Source of the DNA: Bacillota bacterium
Lineage (GTDB): Bacteria; Bacillota; Dethiobacteria; Dethiobacterales; Dethiobacteraceae
Assembly: GCA_012521405.1 (NCBI GenBank)
Contig: JAAYMK010000001.1
Location: 1 to 61,313 of the forward strand
DNA: 61,313 nt
Reading direction: 5' to 3'
Under the pieces are notes generated by a model. The model saw nothing but the letters and a program-made list of their open reading frames with translations. It ran no database searches and was not told the DNA's origin. Both the position numbers and the translations under genes were made by a program. This document shows, one piece after another, positions 26,138-35,108 of the stretch (its first letter is position 1; the number at the start of each line of letters is the position of its first letter).

Positions 26138-27641
26138 AAATTTGGGGAAAAAGATTATTGTGTATTGCTTCTCCATTTTGACGGTAAAAACGTTGTTCGG
26201 TGTATTGCCCGCCCAAGTAATTTTGCCTTCCAGTATACCCGGCTAAAGTATTAAACTTTAATTCTGCCCGTAAGGCCTGAGAACTTAAATTTATTAACTC
26301 TTCTTTTTGCAAATTCCAGCCATAAAGGTAATTAATGGCCTCAAGTAAATTATCCCATGCTGCATTTTCTTGTAAAAAGACGGGACCCGTATAGAGACTG
26401 AGGCCTAAACTATCCAATAGACAATTGAGCACGGCATAAAATTCGCCTTCAGCTTCTAGCGGCGGTCTTAGATGTTGTTTTAAAGCTCCTATGTGCTCTG
26501 AAGCGAAAACTTGCGCGGCACAAAAATTGTCGTTCAAGGATTCCGGGGTGGGCCTTTTGTTCTTTAATATATAATCAGGATAAATTTGCTTAAAATGTGG
26601 GTTTTGCTCCAGTCCCAAGGCCTCAGCTGCTGCTCTGCTTCCTTGAGCCAGCAAAAGACCGAGGGAGCTGCCCTCTTTAACCTCTTTAACTAATGCATAA
26701 GCCGCTTCACCATCGCCCCAGGGGATAATCTCCGCCTCCATAAAAATACCAATGGCAGCCGCCGTTTCTAACGTATCCAGTCCCAATTCATTTATTAAGC
26801 TGTTTAACAGCATATGCTGTCTGGAATCTGCAATCTGGCAATAGGTTTTAAAGGCTTGCACCGTCCCGGGCTTTATGAGGATAGAGGCATTATGCGGCGT
26901 AGTTTTCCCTAAAGAGTAGCTCATGCGGGTTAAAAGCGATGTTTCTGAAGGCGCATTGAGCTTAGCGCACAGGAAGCGCTCGAGTTTTTCCATAGGCTTG
27001 TTTGGCCGCTCAGGCCTTGGTTGCGAACCTGTCACAACCACTGCTTTTATACGTTTTGCCCCCATGACGGCACCAAGCCCGCCTCGACCACAAAAACAAG
27101 AGGCATGGCCGTTTTCATCCAGATTGGCAATGGCTGCCGTTGGCGGCAACATTTCACCGGCCGGCCCAATACATGTAATGGCTGCCTCTTTGCCGTACTT
27201 TTGTTTTAAGAGGGTTACTGTTTCGCCGACACCTTTTCCCCGTAAGTTTTCCGCCTCCACTAAACGGGCCGCGAGGCCGTTAATTTCTAAAATATACAAT
27301 TTGTCTTGAGCCGGCAAGCCTTCAATTATCACGGCCTTAATGCCGTTTTTTGCCAATTCACCGGCAGTTCTACCACCGCCGTTGGCTGCCGCCACACCCT
27401 GTGTCAAAGGGCTTTTTGCCCCTATTGTAATTCTTCCGGCAAAGGGAAAATCGGTCTGCGACAATAATCCGGGAGTGATAATCAATTTATTTTTTTCCCC
27501 AAGCGGGTAACAAAACGGATCTATTTTCTCTACACAGAAATTAGCCACAAAAGCTCTGCCCGCTGTTTTTTCATACCTTCTGGGTACATCCACAGTTTGT
27601 ATTTTTTTCTGTGTCATATCTACGTGAAGACAAACTGCCAT
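26136..27641 (-). CDS. AOR-family protein lacking the 4Fe-4S cysteine motif
   Basis: A 501-residue relative of aldehyde:ferredoxin oxidoreductase. The N-terminal domain is recognisable: 'NKLIITPGLLSQTDFPFAGRITIGAKSPLTQGVAAANGGGRTAGELAKNG', read in pieces against the family, then 'GPAGEMLPPTAAIANLDENGHASC', 'GRGGLGAVMGAKRIKAVVVTG'. The region that should carry CxxCxxxC is missing: sequence runs from 'TPHNASILIKPGTVQ' straight to 'LINELGLDTLETAAAIG', and the C-terminal fourth Cys is not evident. The protein is about 110 residues shorter than the AOR at 7723-9579. It may have lost electron transfer, or be a pterin-binding relative with another job. ATG 27641 has AAGGTGG 7 bases upstream. It is monocistronic. 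Confidence 0.75.
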   Translation of the reverse strand: MAVCLHVDMTQKKIQTVDVPRRYEKTAGRAFVANFCVEKIDPFCYPLGEKNKLIITPGLLSQTDFPFAGRITIGAKSPLTQGVAAANGGGRTAGELAKNGIKAVIIEGLPAQDKLYILEINGLAARLVEAENLRGKGVGETVTLLKQKYGKEAAITCIGPAGEMLPPTAAIANLDENGHASCFCGRGGLGAVMGAKRIKAVVVTGSQPRPERPNKPMEKLERFLCAKLNAPSETSLLTRMSYSLGKTTPHNASILIKPGTVQAFKTYCQIADSRQHMLLNSLINELGLDTLETAAAIGIFMEAEIIPWGDGEAAYALVKEVKEGSSLGLLLAQGSRAAAEALGLEQNPHFKQIYPDYILKNKRPTPESLNDNFCAAQVFASEHIGALKQHLRPPLEAEGEFYAVLNCLLDSLGLSLYTGPVFLQENAAWDNLLEAINYLYGWNLQKEELINLSSQALRAELKFNTLAGYTGRQNYLGGQYTEQRFYRQNGEAIHNNLFPQI

Positions 27642-27788
27642 TTTCACACCACCTTGTTATCGGTTTTGATTTGTCTTAGCATAACCGAAAAGACACAAGC
27701 TATTACTTAATTGTTTTTACAATTTTCAGCGTCTAACTTCAATTAAATTTCAACACAAGAAAGTAAACTGGCATGCTAAGCTTCTTAG

Positions 27789-27817
27789 TTGACAGCTTCC
27801 CGGCACTGCGCTATGAT
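27789..27817 (+). promoter_or_regulatory. Sigma-A-type promoter of the YchF-like GTPase gene
   Basis: TTGACA (27789-27794), 17 bases and TATGAT (27812-27817), near consensus. The start codon at 27839 is close, so the mRNA leader is only about 15 bases. Confidence 0.8.
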
Positions 27818-27838
27818 GGGTAGCGTGAGGTGGTATGG

Positions 27839-28888
27839 ATGAAAATCGGCATCATTGGACCGGGTTTGTCCGGCAAATCAACTTTATTTCGGCTTTTAAC
27901 CGGAGCCGGCGCCGAAACCGGAAAAGGGGGCATCCCTCAAGGTGCCGCCCGTGTTCCCGATGAGCGCGTGGAAAATTTGGCAAAAATTTTCAAACCGCAA
28001 AAAACAGTTTTTGCTACCATCGAATTTGCGGACTTCCCCCCTTTGGGCAACAGCGGGCAAATTAGCGGTGAAATGTCCAGTCGCTTAAAAGCTTTAGATG
28101 CTTTAGCCGTAGTTGTACGAGCCCATCGGGATCCTTCAGTCCCCTGGCCGGCTGAACCGCTGGCACCGGATGCTGCTTTTTCCGGCTTCATGCAAGAGAT
28201 GATTTTATCAGATCTTGTACACGTGGAAACTCTATTAAGCCGTAAAAAAGATAAACGTACGCCGGAAGAACAAAAACTTTTGGAAACCTGCCAGGCACTT
28301 TTAGAAGACATGAAACCTCTATATGCCGGCAAATGGAGCGAAGATGACCTTCCTTACCTGCGCAATTTTGCTTTTCTTTCTTCCCGCCCCATCCTGGTGG
28401 CTGTGAATTTGGACGAAGAGCAAATGCAAGCTCTTGCCTACAACGGACGCCAAGAATTAATGGAACTATGCCGGGAAGCAGGCTACCCGCTTATTGAATT
28501 TTGTGGCACCCTGGAAATGGAAATTAGCCAAATGTCAAAGGAAGACCAAGAGGAATTCATGGCGGCATACGGGTTGAAAGAATCGGGTATTGCCAGACTG
28601 GCGGCGGCAGCTTATGAACTGTTACAGCTGATTTCATTTTTTACCGTTGGTGAAGATGAAGTACGTGCCTGGACCATCCATAAGGGAACCCCGGCGAAAA
28701 AAGCAGCCGGGAAAATTCATTCCGATATGGAACGCGGATTTATCCGGGCTGAAGTCATCGGTTATGATGAATTTATGGCCTTAGGCGGATCGCTTAAAAC
28801 AGCCCGAGAACAAGGCAAGCTGCGCCTTGAAGGCAAAGATTATCCAGTGCGCGATGGTGATATTATTACTTTCCGCTTTAATGTTTAG
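27839..28888 (+). CDS. YchF-like (Obg family) GTPase with TGS-like C-terminus
   Basis: A 349-residue P-loop protein related to YchF. G1 is 'GPGLSGKST' near the N-terminus. The C-terminal 90 residues match the DUF933/TGS domain of YchF ('LISFFTVGEDEVRAWTIHKGTPAKKAAGKIH', read as family pattern, then 'GFIRAEVIGYDEF' and 'DYPVRDGDIITFRFNV'). The middle differs from YchF: the usual DxAG is 'DFPPLG', and the base-recognition motif reads 'VNLDEE'. This is therefore a diverged paralogue rather than YchF itself. ATG 27839 has GAGGTGG 5 bases upstream. Pyrophosphatase follows 68 bases later and may be co-transcribed. Confidence 0.8.
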   Translation: MKIGIIGPGLSGKSTLFRLLTGAGAETGKGGIPQGAARVPDERVENLAKIFKPQKTVFATIEFADFPPLGNSGQISGEMSSRLKALDALAVVVRAHRDPSVPWPAEPLAPDAAFSGFMQEMILSDLVHVETLLSRKKDKRTPEEQKLLETCQALLEDMKPLYAGKWSEDDLPYLRNFAFLSSRPILVAVNLDEEQMQALAYNGRQELMELCREAGYPLIEFCGTLEMEISQMSKEDQEEFMAAYGLKESGIARLAAAAYELLQLISFFTVGEDEVRAWTIHKGTPAKKAAGKIHSDMERGFIRAEVIGYDEFMALGGSLKTAREQGKLRLEGKDYPVRDGDIITFRFNV

Positions 28889-28956
28889 CACAATCACAAG
28901 AATTTTTTTTTTTTTGCCGGAGGGACAAATTATAATATGAAGGGAGATGGAGCAAA

Positions 28957-29448
28957 ATGGACTATGTACGCGTTTTTGTCGAAGTACCCAAAGGCTCAAG
29001 AAACAAATACGAATTTAACAAAGCCACCGGTCGTTTTGTCTTAGATCGCATGCTTTTTTCCTCGGTGCATTATCCGGCCGATTATGGATTTATTCCGGAA
29101 ACCTTGGCAGAAGACGGCGATGAACTTGATGCTCTGGTGCTAACAGGTGATCCCACTTTTCCGGGCTGTGAAATACGCGCCGTTCCCGTTGCCGTCCTTG
29201 AGATGTGGGATGAAAAGGGCAAAGACGAAAAAATTATTTGTGTTTCTTACCGCGATCCCATGTGGGGCTGGATCACTGAATATGATCACTTGCCACCCAA
29301 TTTGACGCGGGAAATTTCACATTTTTTTCAAATCTACAAAGACTTGGAAGAAAAGAAAGTAAAAATTGGTGATTGGTACGGTAAGGAAAAAGCATGGGAA
29401 GTAATTCGCAGTTCCCAAGAACGCTATATTAACCGTAAAGAAATTTAA
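28957..29448 (+). CDS. ppa: Inorganic pyrophosphatase, family I
   Basis: A 163-residue soluble pyrophosphatase. Motifs: 'EVPKGSRNKYEFNKATGRFVLDR', 'YPADYGFIPETLAEDGDELDALVL' with the metal-binding Asp cluster, and 'HFFQIYKDLEEKKVKIGDWYG'. It hydrolyses pyrophosphate in the cytoplasm. ATG 28957 follows GGGAGATGGAG, and a TATAAT-like -10 element lies at about 28930. It ends at a strong convergent terminator shared with ackA. Confidence 0.95.
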   Translation: MDYVRVFVEVPKGSRNKYEFNKATGRFVLDRMLFSSVHYPADYGFIPETLAEDGDELDALVLTGDPTFPGCEIRAVPVAVLEMWDEKGKDEKIICVSYRDPMWGWITEYDHLPPNLTREISHFFQIYKDLEEKKVKIGDWYGKEKAWEVIRSSQERYINRKEI

Positions 29449-29499
29449 TCTAAATTTAACTAAACAATATCCATCTAAGGGTAGATAGGGGTTATTAAG

Positions 29500-29539
29500 A
29501 AAAAAGCTTCCAAGTAGAAAACTACTTGGAAGCTTTTTT
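29500..29539. terminator. Bidirectional terminator
   Basis: An 18-bp perfect stem (29500-29517 with 29522-29539) with A and T runs that suit both strands, between ppa and ackA. Confidence 0.95.
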
Positions 29540-29554
29540 GCGTGCATTTATATT

Positions 29555-30751
29555 TTATGATACCAGTTCCAAAGTTTCCCTGGCAATCATCAATTCTTCA
29601 TTGGTGGGAATTACAAAAACCTTTACCCTGGAATCACTGGCGGAGATTTCTCCTTCTTTACCTATAAGCTGCTCATTTTTCGCTTCATCTATTTTAATCC
29701 CCATAAACTCTAAACCGGAACAGGCATAACTGCGAACCAGGGGGGAATTTTCACCAATACCGGCAGTAAAAACTACGCAGTCAACACCGCCCATGGCGGC
29801 TGCATAAGCACCAATATATTTTTTCACGTCATAGGTAAAGACATCAAGCGCTAATTTTGCCCGCTTATTGCCTTCGTCTTTTGCCTTTTCCAAATCTCTG
29901 AAATCACTGCTAATCCCGGAGATTCCCAAAACACCAGATTCTTTATTTAAATAATTAATAACTTCGTCTGGGGTTATTTTCTTTTTTTCTGCCAAGTAGG
30001 TGATAATGGTGGGATCAATATTACCGCATCTGGTACCCATAGGCAGACCTTCCAAAGGAGTAAAGCCCATACTTGTATCTACCGATTTTCCGTTTTTAAC
30101 CGCTGCAATACTGGAACCGTTACCCAGATGGCAAGTAATGATTTTTAAGGATTGATACGGAGCATCCATAATTTTGGCGGCGCGACGTGATACATATTTG
30201 TGTGAAGTACCGTGGAAACCATAGCGTCTGACGCCATAATCTTCGTAATCGGCATAAGGCACCGCATACAGGAAAGCTTTTTCCGGCATAGACTGGTGAA
30301 AAGCCGTGTCAAATACTGCCACCATGGGCGTATTGGGCATTACTTTTTGGCACGCTTTAATTCCCATAATGTTGGCCGGATTATGCAAAGGTGCCAGCTC
30401 CACATTGGCTTCTATGGCCCGCATAACTTCATCGTTAATTACGGCCGACTCAGAAAATTTCTCTCCACCGTGCACAACTCTGTGTCCCACTGCACCAATT
30501 TCACTCATATCTTTAATTACACCGTATTCCGGATGCAGCAGCGCATCAATGACCATTTTGATGGCATCAGTATGATCTTTAATTTCCGCCTTAATTTCCA
30601 CCTTCTCGCCATTGGCGGGTGTATGGGTCAGCATGGAATTATCAATGCCAATACGCTCGGCAAGCCCTTTGGCAATCACTTCCTCGTTTTCCATATTAAT
30701 TAACTGGTATTTTAACGAAGAACTCCCTGCATTAATCACTAAAACATTCAT
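29555..30751 (-). CDS. ackA: Acetate kinase
   Basis: A 398-residue acetate kinase that interconverts acetyl phosphate + ADP and acetate + ATP. Motifs: '[16 protein letters not shown]' at the N-terminus, '[12 protein letters not shown]', '[13 protein letters not shown]', '[13 protein letters not shown]', '[29 protein letters not shown]', read as family blocks, and '[13 protein letters not shown]'. It is 14 bases downstream of pta on the same strand; together they form the acetate branch for substrate-level phosphorylation. Confidence 0.97.
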   Translation of the reverse strand: MNVLVINAGSSSLKYQLINMENEEVIAKGLAERIGIDNSMLTHTPANGEKVEIKAEIKDHTDAIKMVIDALLHPEYGVIKDMSEIGAVGHRVVHGGEKFSESAVINDEVMRAIEANVELAPLHNPANIMGIKACQKVMPNTPMVAVFDTAFHQSMPEKAFLYAVPYADYEDYGVRRYGFHGTSHKYVSRRAAKIMDAPYQSLKIITCHLGNGSSIAAVKNGKSVDTSMGFTPLEGLPMGTRCGNIDPTIITYLAEKKKITPDEVINYLNKESGVLGISGISSDFRDLEKAKDEGNKRAKLALDVFTYDVKKYIGAYAAAMGGVDCVVFTAGIGENSPLVRSYACSGLEFMGIKIDEAKNEQLIGKEGEISASDSRVKVFVIPTNEELMIARETLELVS

Positions 30752-30765
30752 CTTTATCTCTCCTT

Positions 30766-31752
30766 TTATTCAGCCTGAACTGCTGTAATTGCCACCACAT
30801 CGACAACATCATCCACACTGCAGCCCCGGGACAAATCATTTACAGGCTTTGCCAGTCCTTGACAAATTGGTCCCACTGCTTTGGCGTTAGCCAATCTTTG
30901 TACTAGTTTGTAGCCAATATTGCCTGCTTGTAAATCGGGGAAAACCAGCACATTGGCACGGCCGGCTACCGGGCTACCGGGAGATTTAAGTTGTCCTACC
31001 GACTCTACTAAAGCCGCATCTGCCTGCAGTTCACCGTCAATCATTAATTCAGGGGCAATTTCCTTGGCCAGTCTGGTTGCTTCCACCACTTTATCAACCA
31101 GTTCATGTTTCGCACTGCCTTTCGTGGAGAAGGACAGCATGGCCACCCTTGGCTCCATTCCTGTTAAAGTCCTGGCCGTTTGTGCCGATGAAACGGCAAT
31201 GGCAGCCAATTGTTCAGCTGTGGGGTTGGGGTTAACTGCACAATCGGCAAAAATGAAGACGCCATTTTCCCCATATGTGGGCTCAGGCAGTTCCATAATA
31301 AAGGAACCGGAGACAACAGAAATGCCGGGTGCCGTTTTGATAATTTGCAAAGCAGGTCTTAACACATCACCTGTAGTACTGATGGCACCGGCAACCATGC
31401 CGTCAGCATCACCCATTTTAACCATCATCGTCCCAAAATACAACGGGTTCTTGAGGGTTTCGCGGGCTGAATCCGGCGTCATACCTTTTTTCTTTCTCAG
31501 CTCAACCAATTGGTCAACATAAGCTTCCGTTTTCTCATAATTTTCTGGATCAACAATGGCAACTTGTGATAAATCCACACCCTTTGCCGCAGCTTTTATT
31601 TTTTCCGGATCGCCTACGAGGACTACCTTGGCTAAGCCTTTTTGGGTAATGATGGCGGCAGCCTGAATGATTCTTTCTTCTGTGCCTTCCGGCAGTACAA
31701 TGGTTTTTTCTAGTTTTTTGGCTTTTTCAGCAATTGTTTGCATTACGCCCAT
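30766..31752 (-). CDS. pta: Phosphate acetyltransferase
   Basis: A 328-residue single-domain Pta that converts acetyl-CoA and phosphate to acetyl phosphate. Motifs: '[14 protein letters not shown]', '[23 protein letters not shown]', '[19 protein letters not shown]', '[13 protein letters not shown]', '[11 protein letters not shown]' and '[20 protein letters not shown]'. ATG 31752 follows GGGGGT. It is first in the pta-ackA operon. Confidence 0.96.
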   Translation of the reverse strand: MGVMQTIAEKAKKLEKTIVLPEGTEERIIQAAAIITQKGLAKVVLVGDPEKIKAAAKGVDLSQVAIVDPENYEKTEAYVDQLVELRKKKGMTPDSARETLKNPLYFGTMMVKMGDADGMVAGAISTTGDVLRPALQIIKTAPGISVVSGSFIMELPEPTYGENGVFIFADCAVNPNPTAEQLAAIAVSSAQTARTLTGMEPRVAMLSFSTKGSAKHELVDKVVEATRLAKEIAPELMIDGELQADAALVESVGQLKSPGSPVAGRANVLVFPDLQAGNIGYKLVQRLANAKAVGPICQGLAKPVNDLSRGCSVDDVVDVVAITAVQAE

Positions 31753-31814
31753 TTTTTAAACCCCCTTCTGCTATATAAATTAAATACCCATAATTCCCGT
31801 AGTAATTTTTACAC

Positions 31815-31840
31815 AGAAAACATGCCGCCAACGGCGGCAC
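31815..31840 (-). terminator. Possible terminator after nfo
   Basis: A 6-bp GC-only stem GCCGCC/GGCGGC (31824-31829 with 31833-31838) followed on the minus strand by TGTTTTCTG. It is 190 bases past the nfo stop and has a weak T run. Confidence 0.35.
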
Positions 31841-32030
31841 CACGCATCTTGTTAAAACCTATCTCTATCTTTTAACAATCTGCCGGCAGTGGCAAAAACC
31901 GCTATGTACGTGAAGATTATCACAAATATGCCCATACTAAACGGGCTCATTTGCTAAAAAATTACCACAACATATTTCAAATTTCTACAAATAACAGCAA
32001 AATCCTTCTCAAAATCTATTTCCAGAATAT

Positions 32031-32879
32031 TTAAATTTCAGCTCCAGCTAGCCATGATTGTAACAAGAAAATTTCTTCGCCGTACTGTTTGTAATTATCC
32101 ACGGGAGTTTCTAAAATCATGGGTAATTTCCTGAAAAAAGGATGGGTAATAAAGTTTAACATCCCTTCTCTACCCAGGTATCCTTCACCAATCCGGGCAT
32201 GCCTGTCTTTAAAGGATCCCGGCGGCATTTTGGAATCATTTAAATGTACAGCTTTAACTCTTTCTAGCCCAACAGTTTGTTCAAGTTCAGCAACTAAACG
32301 TTCCACTTCGCTTTTTTGTAAAAAATCATATCCATAACCTGTGAGATGGCATGTGTCCAAACAAATGCCAAGCCTTTGCGGGTAGCCCAACCTGTCCAAA
32401 ATTTCTGCCACATCTTGCAAAGAACCTATTTCCGTACCCTGGCCGGCCATGGTTTCCAATAAAAGTGTTACCTGACCGTCATACGGTAAAAATACTTCTT
32501 CCAAACATGCCACAATTCTTGCAATACCTTTTTCTCTGCCGGCACCGGTATGGGACCCTGGGTGAACTACAATAAATTCAGCTTCAATGGCTTCCATCCG
32601 CTTTAAATCTTCGGCAAGCACCATTTTGGCAAAATCATATGGCCTGCTTTTGGGGGAAGCCATATTAACCGTATATGGCAAATGGCCGATAATAGGATAT
32701 ATATCCAAGCGGCGGCGTATCTCTTGCCACTTTTGCACTTCTTCATCAGGAATTTGCCGGGCAGATCCTCCCCGGGGATTCCTGGTGAAAAACTGAAATG
32801 TATTGGCGTTAATTTCTGCAGCAACTTCAGCAGCATTTTCTAAACTTTTCGAGATGGAAATGTGAGCTCCAAGCCGCAT
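32031..32879 (-). CDS. nfo: Endonuclease IV
   Basis: A 282-residue apurinic/apyrimidinic endonuclease of the TIM-barrel, trinuclear zinc type. Motifs: 'LGAHISISKSLENAAEVA', 'FFTRNPRG', 'FIVVHPGSHTGAGRE', 'LLLETMAGQGTEIG', 'GICLDTCHLTGYGYD', 'HLNDSKMPPGSFKDRHARIGEGYLG' (split family blocks) and 'ILETPVD'. ATG 32879 has a GGGGGG site 6 bases upstream; the frame is open a further 21 bases without a site. Confidence 0.95.
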   Translation of the reverse strand: MRLGAHISISKSLENAAEVAAEINANTFQFFTRNPRGGSARQIPDEEVQKWQEIRRRLDIYPIIGHLPYTVNMASPKSRPYDFAKMVLAEDLKRMEAIEAEFIVVHPGSHTGAGREKGIARIVACLEEVFLPYDGQVTLLLETMAGQGTEIGSLQDVAEILDRLGYPQRLGICLDTCHLTGYGYDFLQKSEVERLVAELEQTVGLERVKAVHLNDSKMPPGSFKDRHARIGEGYLGREGMLNFITHPFFRKLPMILETPVDNYKQYGEEIFLLQSWLAGAEI

Positions 32880-32934
32880 TAACTTCCCCCCTCTCTTCAT
32901 TTATAACATAATAACAGAAAGAAGAGCAACAAAG

Positions 32935-32969
32935 ATGAAAAAATGATAAAAGCTCCTTTGCAGGAGCTA
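32935..32969 (-). terminator. Terminator after ssp gene
   Basis: AGCTCCT (32951-32957) pairs with AGGAGCT (32962-32968); on the minus strand a T-rich tail follows. Confidence 0.7.
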
Positions 32970-32975
32970 TGACAT

Positions 32976-33167
32976 CTATTTTCCCTTTTTAAGCCGGCGT
33001 GCCATAATTCCGCCCACGCGGCCAGTCTCGCGTGCAGTCAAGTTTTCCCAACCCAACTTTCTGATTTTTTCTCCCAGCCCCAGTTCCTCAGCAATCTCTA
33101 ATTTCATTTTTTCCAGTGCCAATTCTTCTGGGGTCATTTTCTCCGGTTTTTTTTTATATTTTGCCAT
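32976..33167 (-). CDS. Small acid-soluble spore protein, alpha/beta type
   Basis: A 63-residue DNA-coating spore protein. The SASP signature is present: 'MKLEIAEELGLGEKIRKLGWENLTARETGRVGGIMARRL', including the GPR protease site region 'EIAEELGL' and the conserved 'LTARETGRVGG'. The lysine-rich N-terminus is longer and more basic than in classic SspA/B, closer to the SspF-like group. ATG 33167 follows GGAGG. A candidate sigma-G promoter lies upstream and a terminator downstream, so it is a forespore monocistron by inference. Confidence 0.88.
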   Translation of the reverse strand: MAKYKKKPEKMTPEELALEKMKLEIAEELGLGEKIRKLGWENLTARETGRVGGIMARRLKKGK

Positions 33168-33201
33168 CACTACCTCCATTTAGCTTTGTTACTTTCAATT
33201 C

Positions 33202-33230
33202 TAGTATTGCTCATTGCTTTTAAGATATTC
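33202..33230 (-). promoter_or_regulatory. Candidate sigma-G forespore promoter
   Basis: On the minus strand GAATA (33226-33230), 17 bases and AATACTA (33202-33208). This fits the sigma-G pattern (GHATR, 17-18, CATNHTA) except for one base, and it lies 35 bases upstream of the spore protein gene. Confidence 0.5.
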
Positions 33231-33366
33231 TTCCCCAGGGCGGTTTATGTTAACCAAGTTGTTTCTTTTCCGGGAAATTAATACGAAAAGCTAGTGAAGA
33301 TTTCAGCTAAAAGATGTAAAATAGTAAGCGGAAATTACTACCGGAAAAAAATTTGCGGAGGCTGAG

Positions 33367-35106
33367 ATGAGAAATATTCTACGTCTTGTCATGATGTCGA
33401 GACCTTACTGGTGGCTGTTGATTATCACCGGTCTTAGTTTACTTATCATTACGGGACTTAATTTAACGGCACCCTATCTTGTCATGCAATTAACCGATAT
33501 TTTAACACAGTTGGAGCAAAGTGGCGCCATGCTTAAAATTCGTAATCTAACTTTGCTTTTAATTGGTGTTTATATCGGGCGAGCTGTTTTTTCTTATTTT
33601 TATCACTACTTAAGCCACGTGGCAGCATGGCATTTAGTTGCCGACATGCGTGTGAAAATATACAATCACCTGCAAAAATTATCCATGAAGTACTACCATG
33701 ATAAACAAACAGGGCAACTAATGTCACGGGCCACCAACGATACGGCAAATCTTGAAGTCTTAATCGCCCACGCTGTACCGGATTTAGTAACCAATATTTT
33801 GATTTTAATCAGTGTAACCATTATTTTAATCATCATCCACCCCACCCTGGCCTTGCTGACCATTGTCCCTGTTCCGCTCCTTGTCTACAGTAGTTTCCTT
33901 TTTATGAAAAAAGTGCTTCCCTATTTTCGCCAGGCACAAAGCAGCTTGGCAGAATTTAATGCTATCCTGCAGGATAATCTTTCCGGCATGCGTGAAATTC
34001 AAGTTTTTAACCAGCAAAGCCGGGAGAAAGAACGGGTGGCAAAACGGGCAAGAAAATATACCACCGCCATTTTACGTGGCTTACAGTTAAGTGCAATTTA
34101 CCATCCTGCCGTGGAAGCCTTAACTTCCTTTGGTACGGTTATTGTTGTCGGCTTTGGCGGCTACTTGGCCCTTAAAGGCGTGCTAAATGTATCCGATATA
34201 GTTGGCTTTATTCTTTACTTAAATTTATTTTACCAGCCCATCGGCATGTTGGCGCGGGTAACGGAAGATCTGCAGCAAGCCATTGCCAGTGCAGACCGGA
34301 TTTTTGAAGTCCTTGATACCGACCCGGACATTAAAGATGCTCCCCATGCCAGGAAATTAAAAAGCTGTCAAGGCAATGTAAGATTTGAAAATGTCTATTT
34401 CCATTACGAAAAAGAAAAGCCGGTGTTGTATGACATTAGTTTTACGGCAAAGGCCGGTCAGATGATTGCTTTAGTGGGCCCTACCGGTGTCGGTAAAACC
34501 ACCATTATTAACCTGATTGCCCGCTTTTATGATCCAGTAAAAGGTAATATTTACCTGGACGATTATAATCTCAAAGAGCTTACTTTATCCTCATTAAGAA
34601 ATCAGATTAGTATTGTGCTGCAGGATGTCTTCTTATTTCACGGCAATGTAGCTGAAAATATTGCCTATGGTTGCAAAAACGCCACTATGGATGATATTAT
34701 CCATGCCGCCAAAGTTGCTAAAGCCCATGATTTTATCTGTAAGTTACCTCAAGGCTATCATACACTCATTGGCGAACGCGGTGTCAAACTATCCGGCGGT
34801 CAAAAGCAACGTCTGGCCATTGCCCGGGCAGTCCTGCGTAACACACCCATTTTAATTTTAGATGAGGCTACGGCCTCTGTTGACGTGGAAACAGAAGCAG
34901 ATATTCAAGCGTCCATCCAAGCTTTGGCGGGACAAAGGACGATTTTTGTCATTGCTCACCGTCTTTCCACAGTGAAACAAGCCGATCTGATTTTGGTGCT
35001 TGATGACGGTCGTATTGTGGAGCAAGGCACCCATGAACAACTACTGCAAAAGGGCGGCTTGTATCATGATTTGTGCAAAATTCAATTTGAATCATTTGCC
35101 GTCTAA
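33367..35106 (+). CDS. ABC exporter, fused membrane and ATPase domains
   Basis: A 579-residue half-transporter that acts as a dimer. About six membrane helices (about 15-300) precede the nucleotide-binding domain: Walker A 'GPTGVGKTT' near 372, Q-loop, signature 'LSGGQKQR' near 475, Walker B 'ILILDEATASVD' near 496, and H-loop 'IAHRLST'. It resembles MsbA/LmrA-like and YknU-type multidrug or lipid exporters; the substrate is unknown. ATG 33367 follows GGAGG. No partner half-transporter is adjacent, so a homodimer is likely. Confidence 0.88.
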   Translation: MRNILRLVMMSRPYWWLLIITGLSLLIITGLNLTAPYLVMQLTDILTQLEQSGAMLKIRNLTLLLIGVYIGRAVFSYFYHYLSHVAAWHLVADMRVKIYNHLQKLSMKYYHDKQTGQLMSRATNDTANLEVLIAHAVPDLVTNILILISVTIILIIIHPTLALLTIVPVPLLVYSSFLFMKKVLPYFRQAQSSLAEFNAILQDNLSGMREIQVFNQQSREKERVAKRARKYTTAILRGLQLSAIYHPAVEALTSFGTVIVVGFGGYLALKGVLNVSDIVGFILYLNLFYQPIGMLARVTEDLQQAIASADRIFEVLDTDPDIKDAPHARKLKSCQGNVRFENVYFHYEKEKPVLYDISFTAKAGQMIALVGPTGVGKTTIINLIARFYDPVKGNIYLDDYNLKELTLSSLRNQISIVLQDVFLFHGNVAENIAYGCKNATMDDIIHAAKVAKAHDFICKLPQGYHTLIGERGVKLSGGQKQRLAIARAVLRNTPILILDEATASVDVETEADIQASIQALAGQRTIFVIAHRLSTVKQADLILVLDDGRIVEQGTHEQLLQKGGLYHDLCKIQFESFAV

Positions 35107-35108
35107 AC

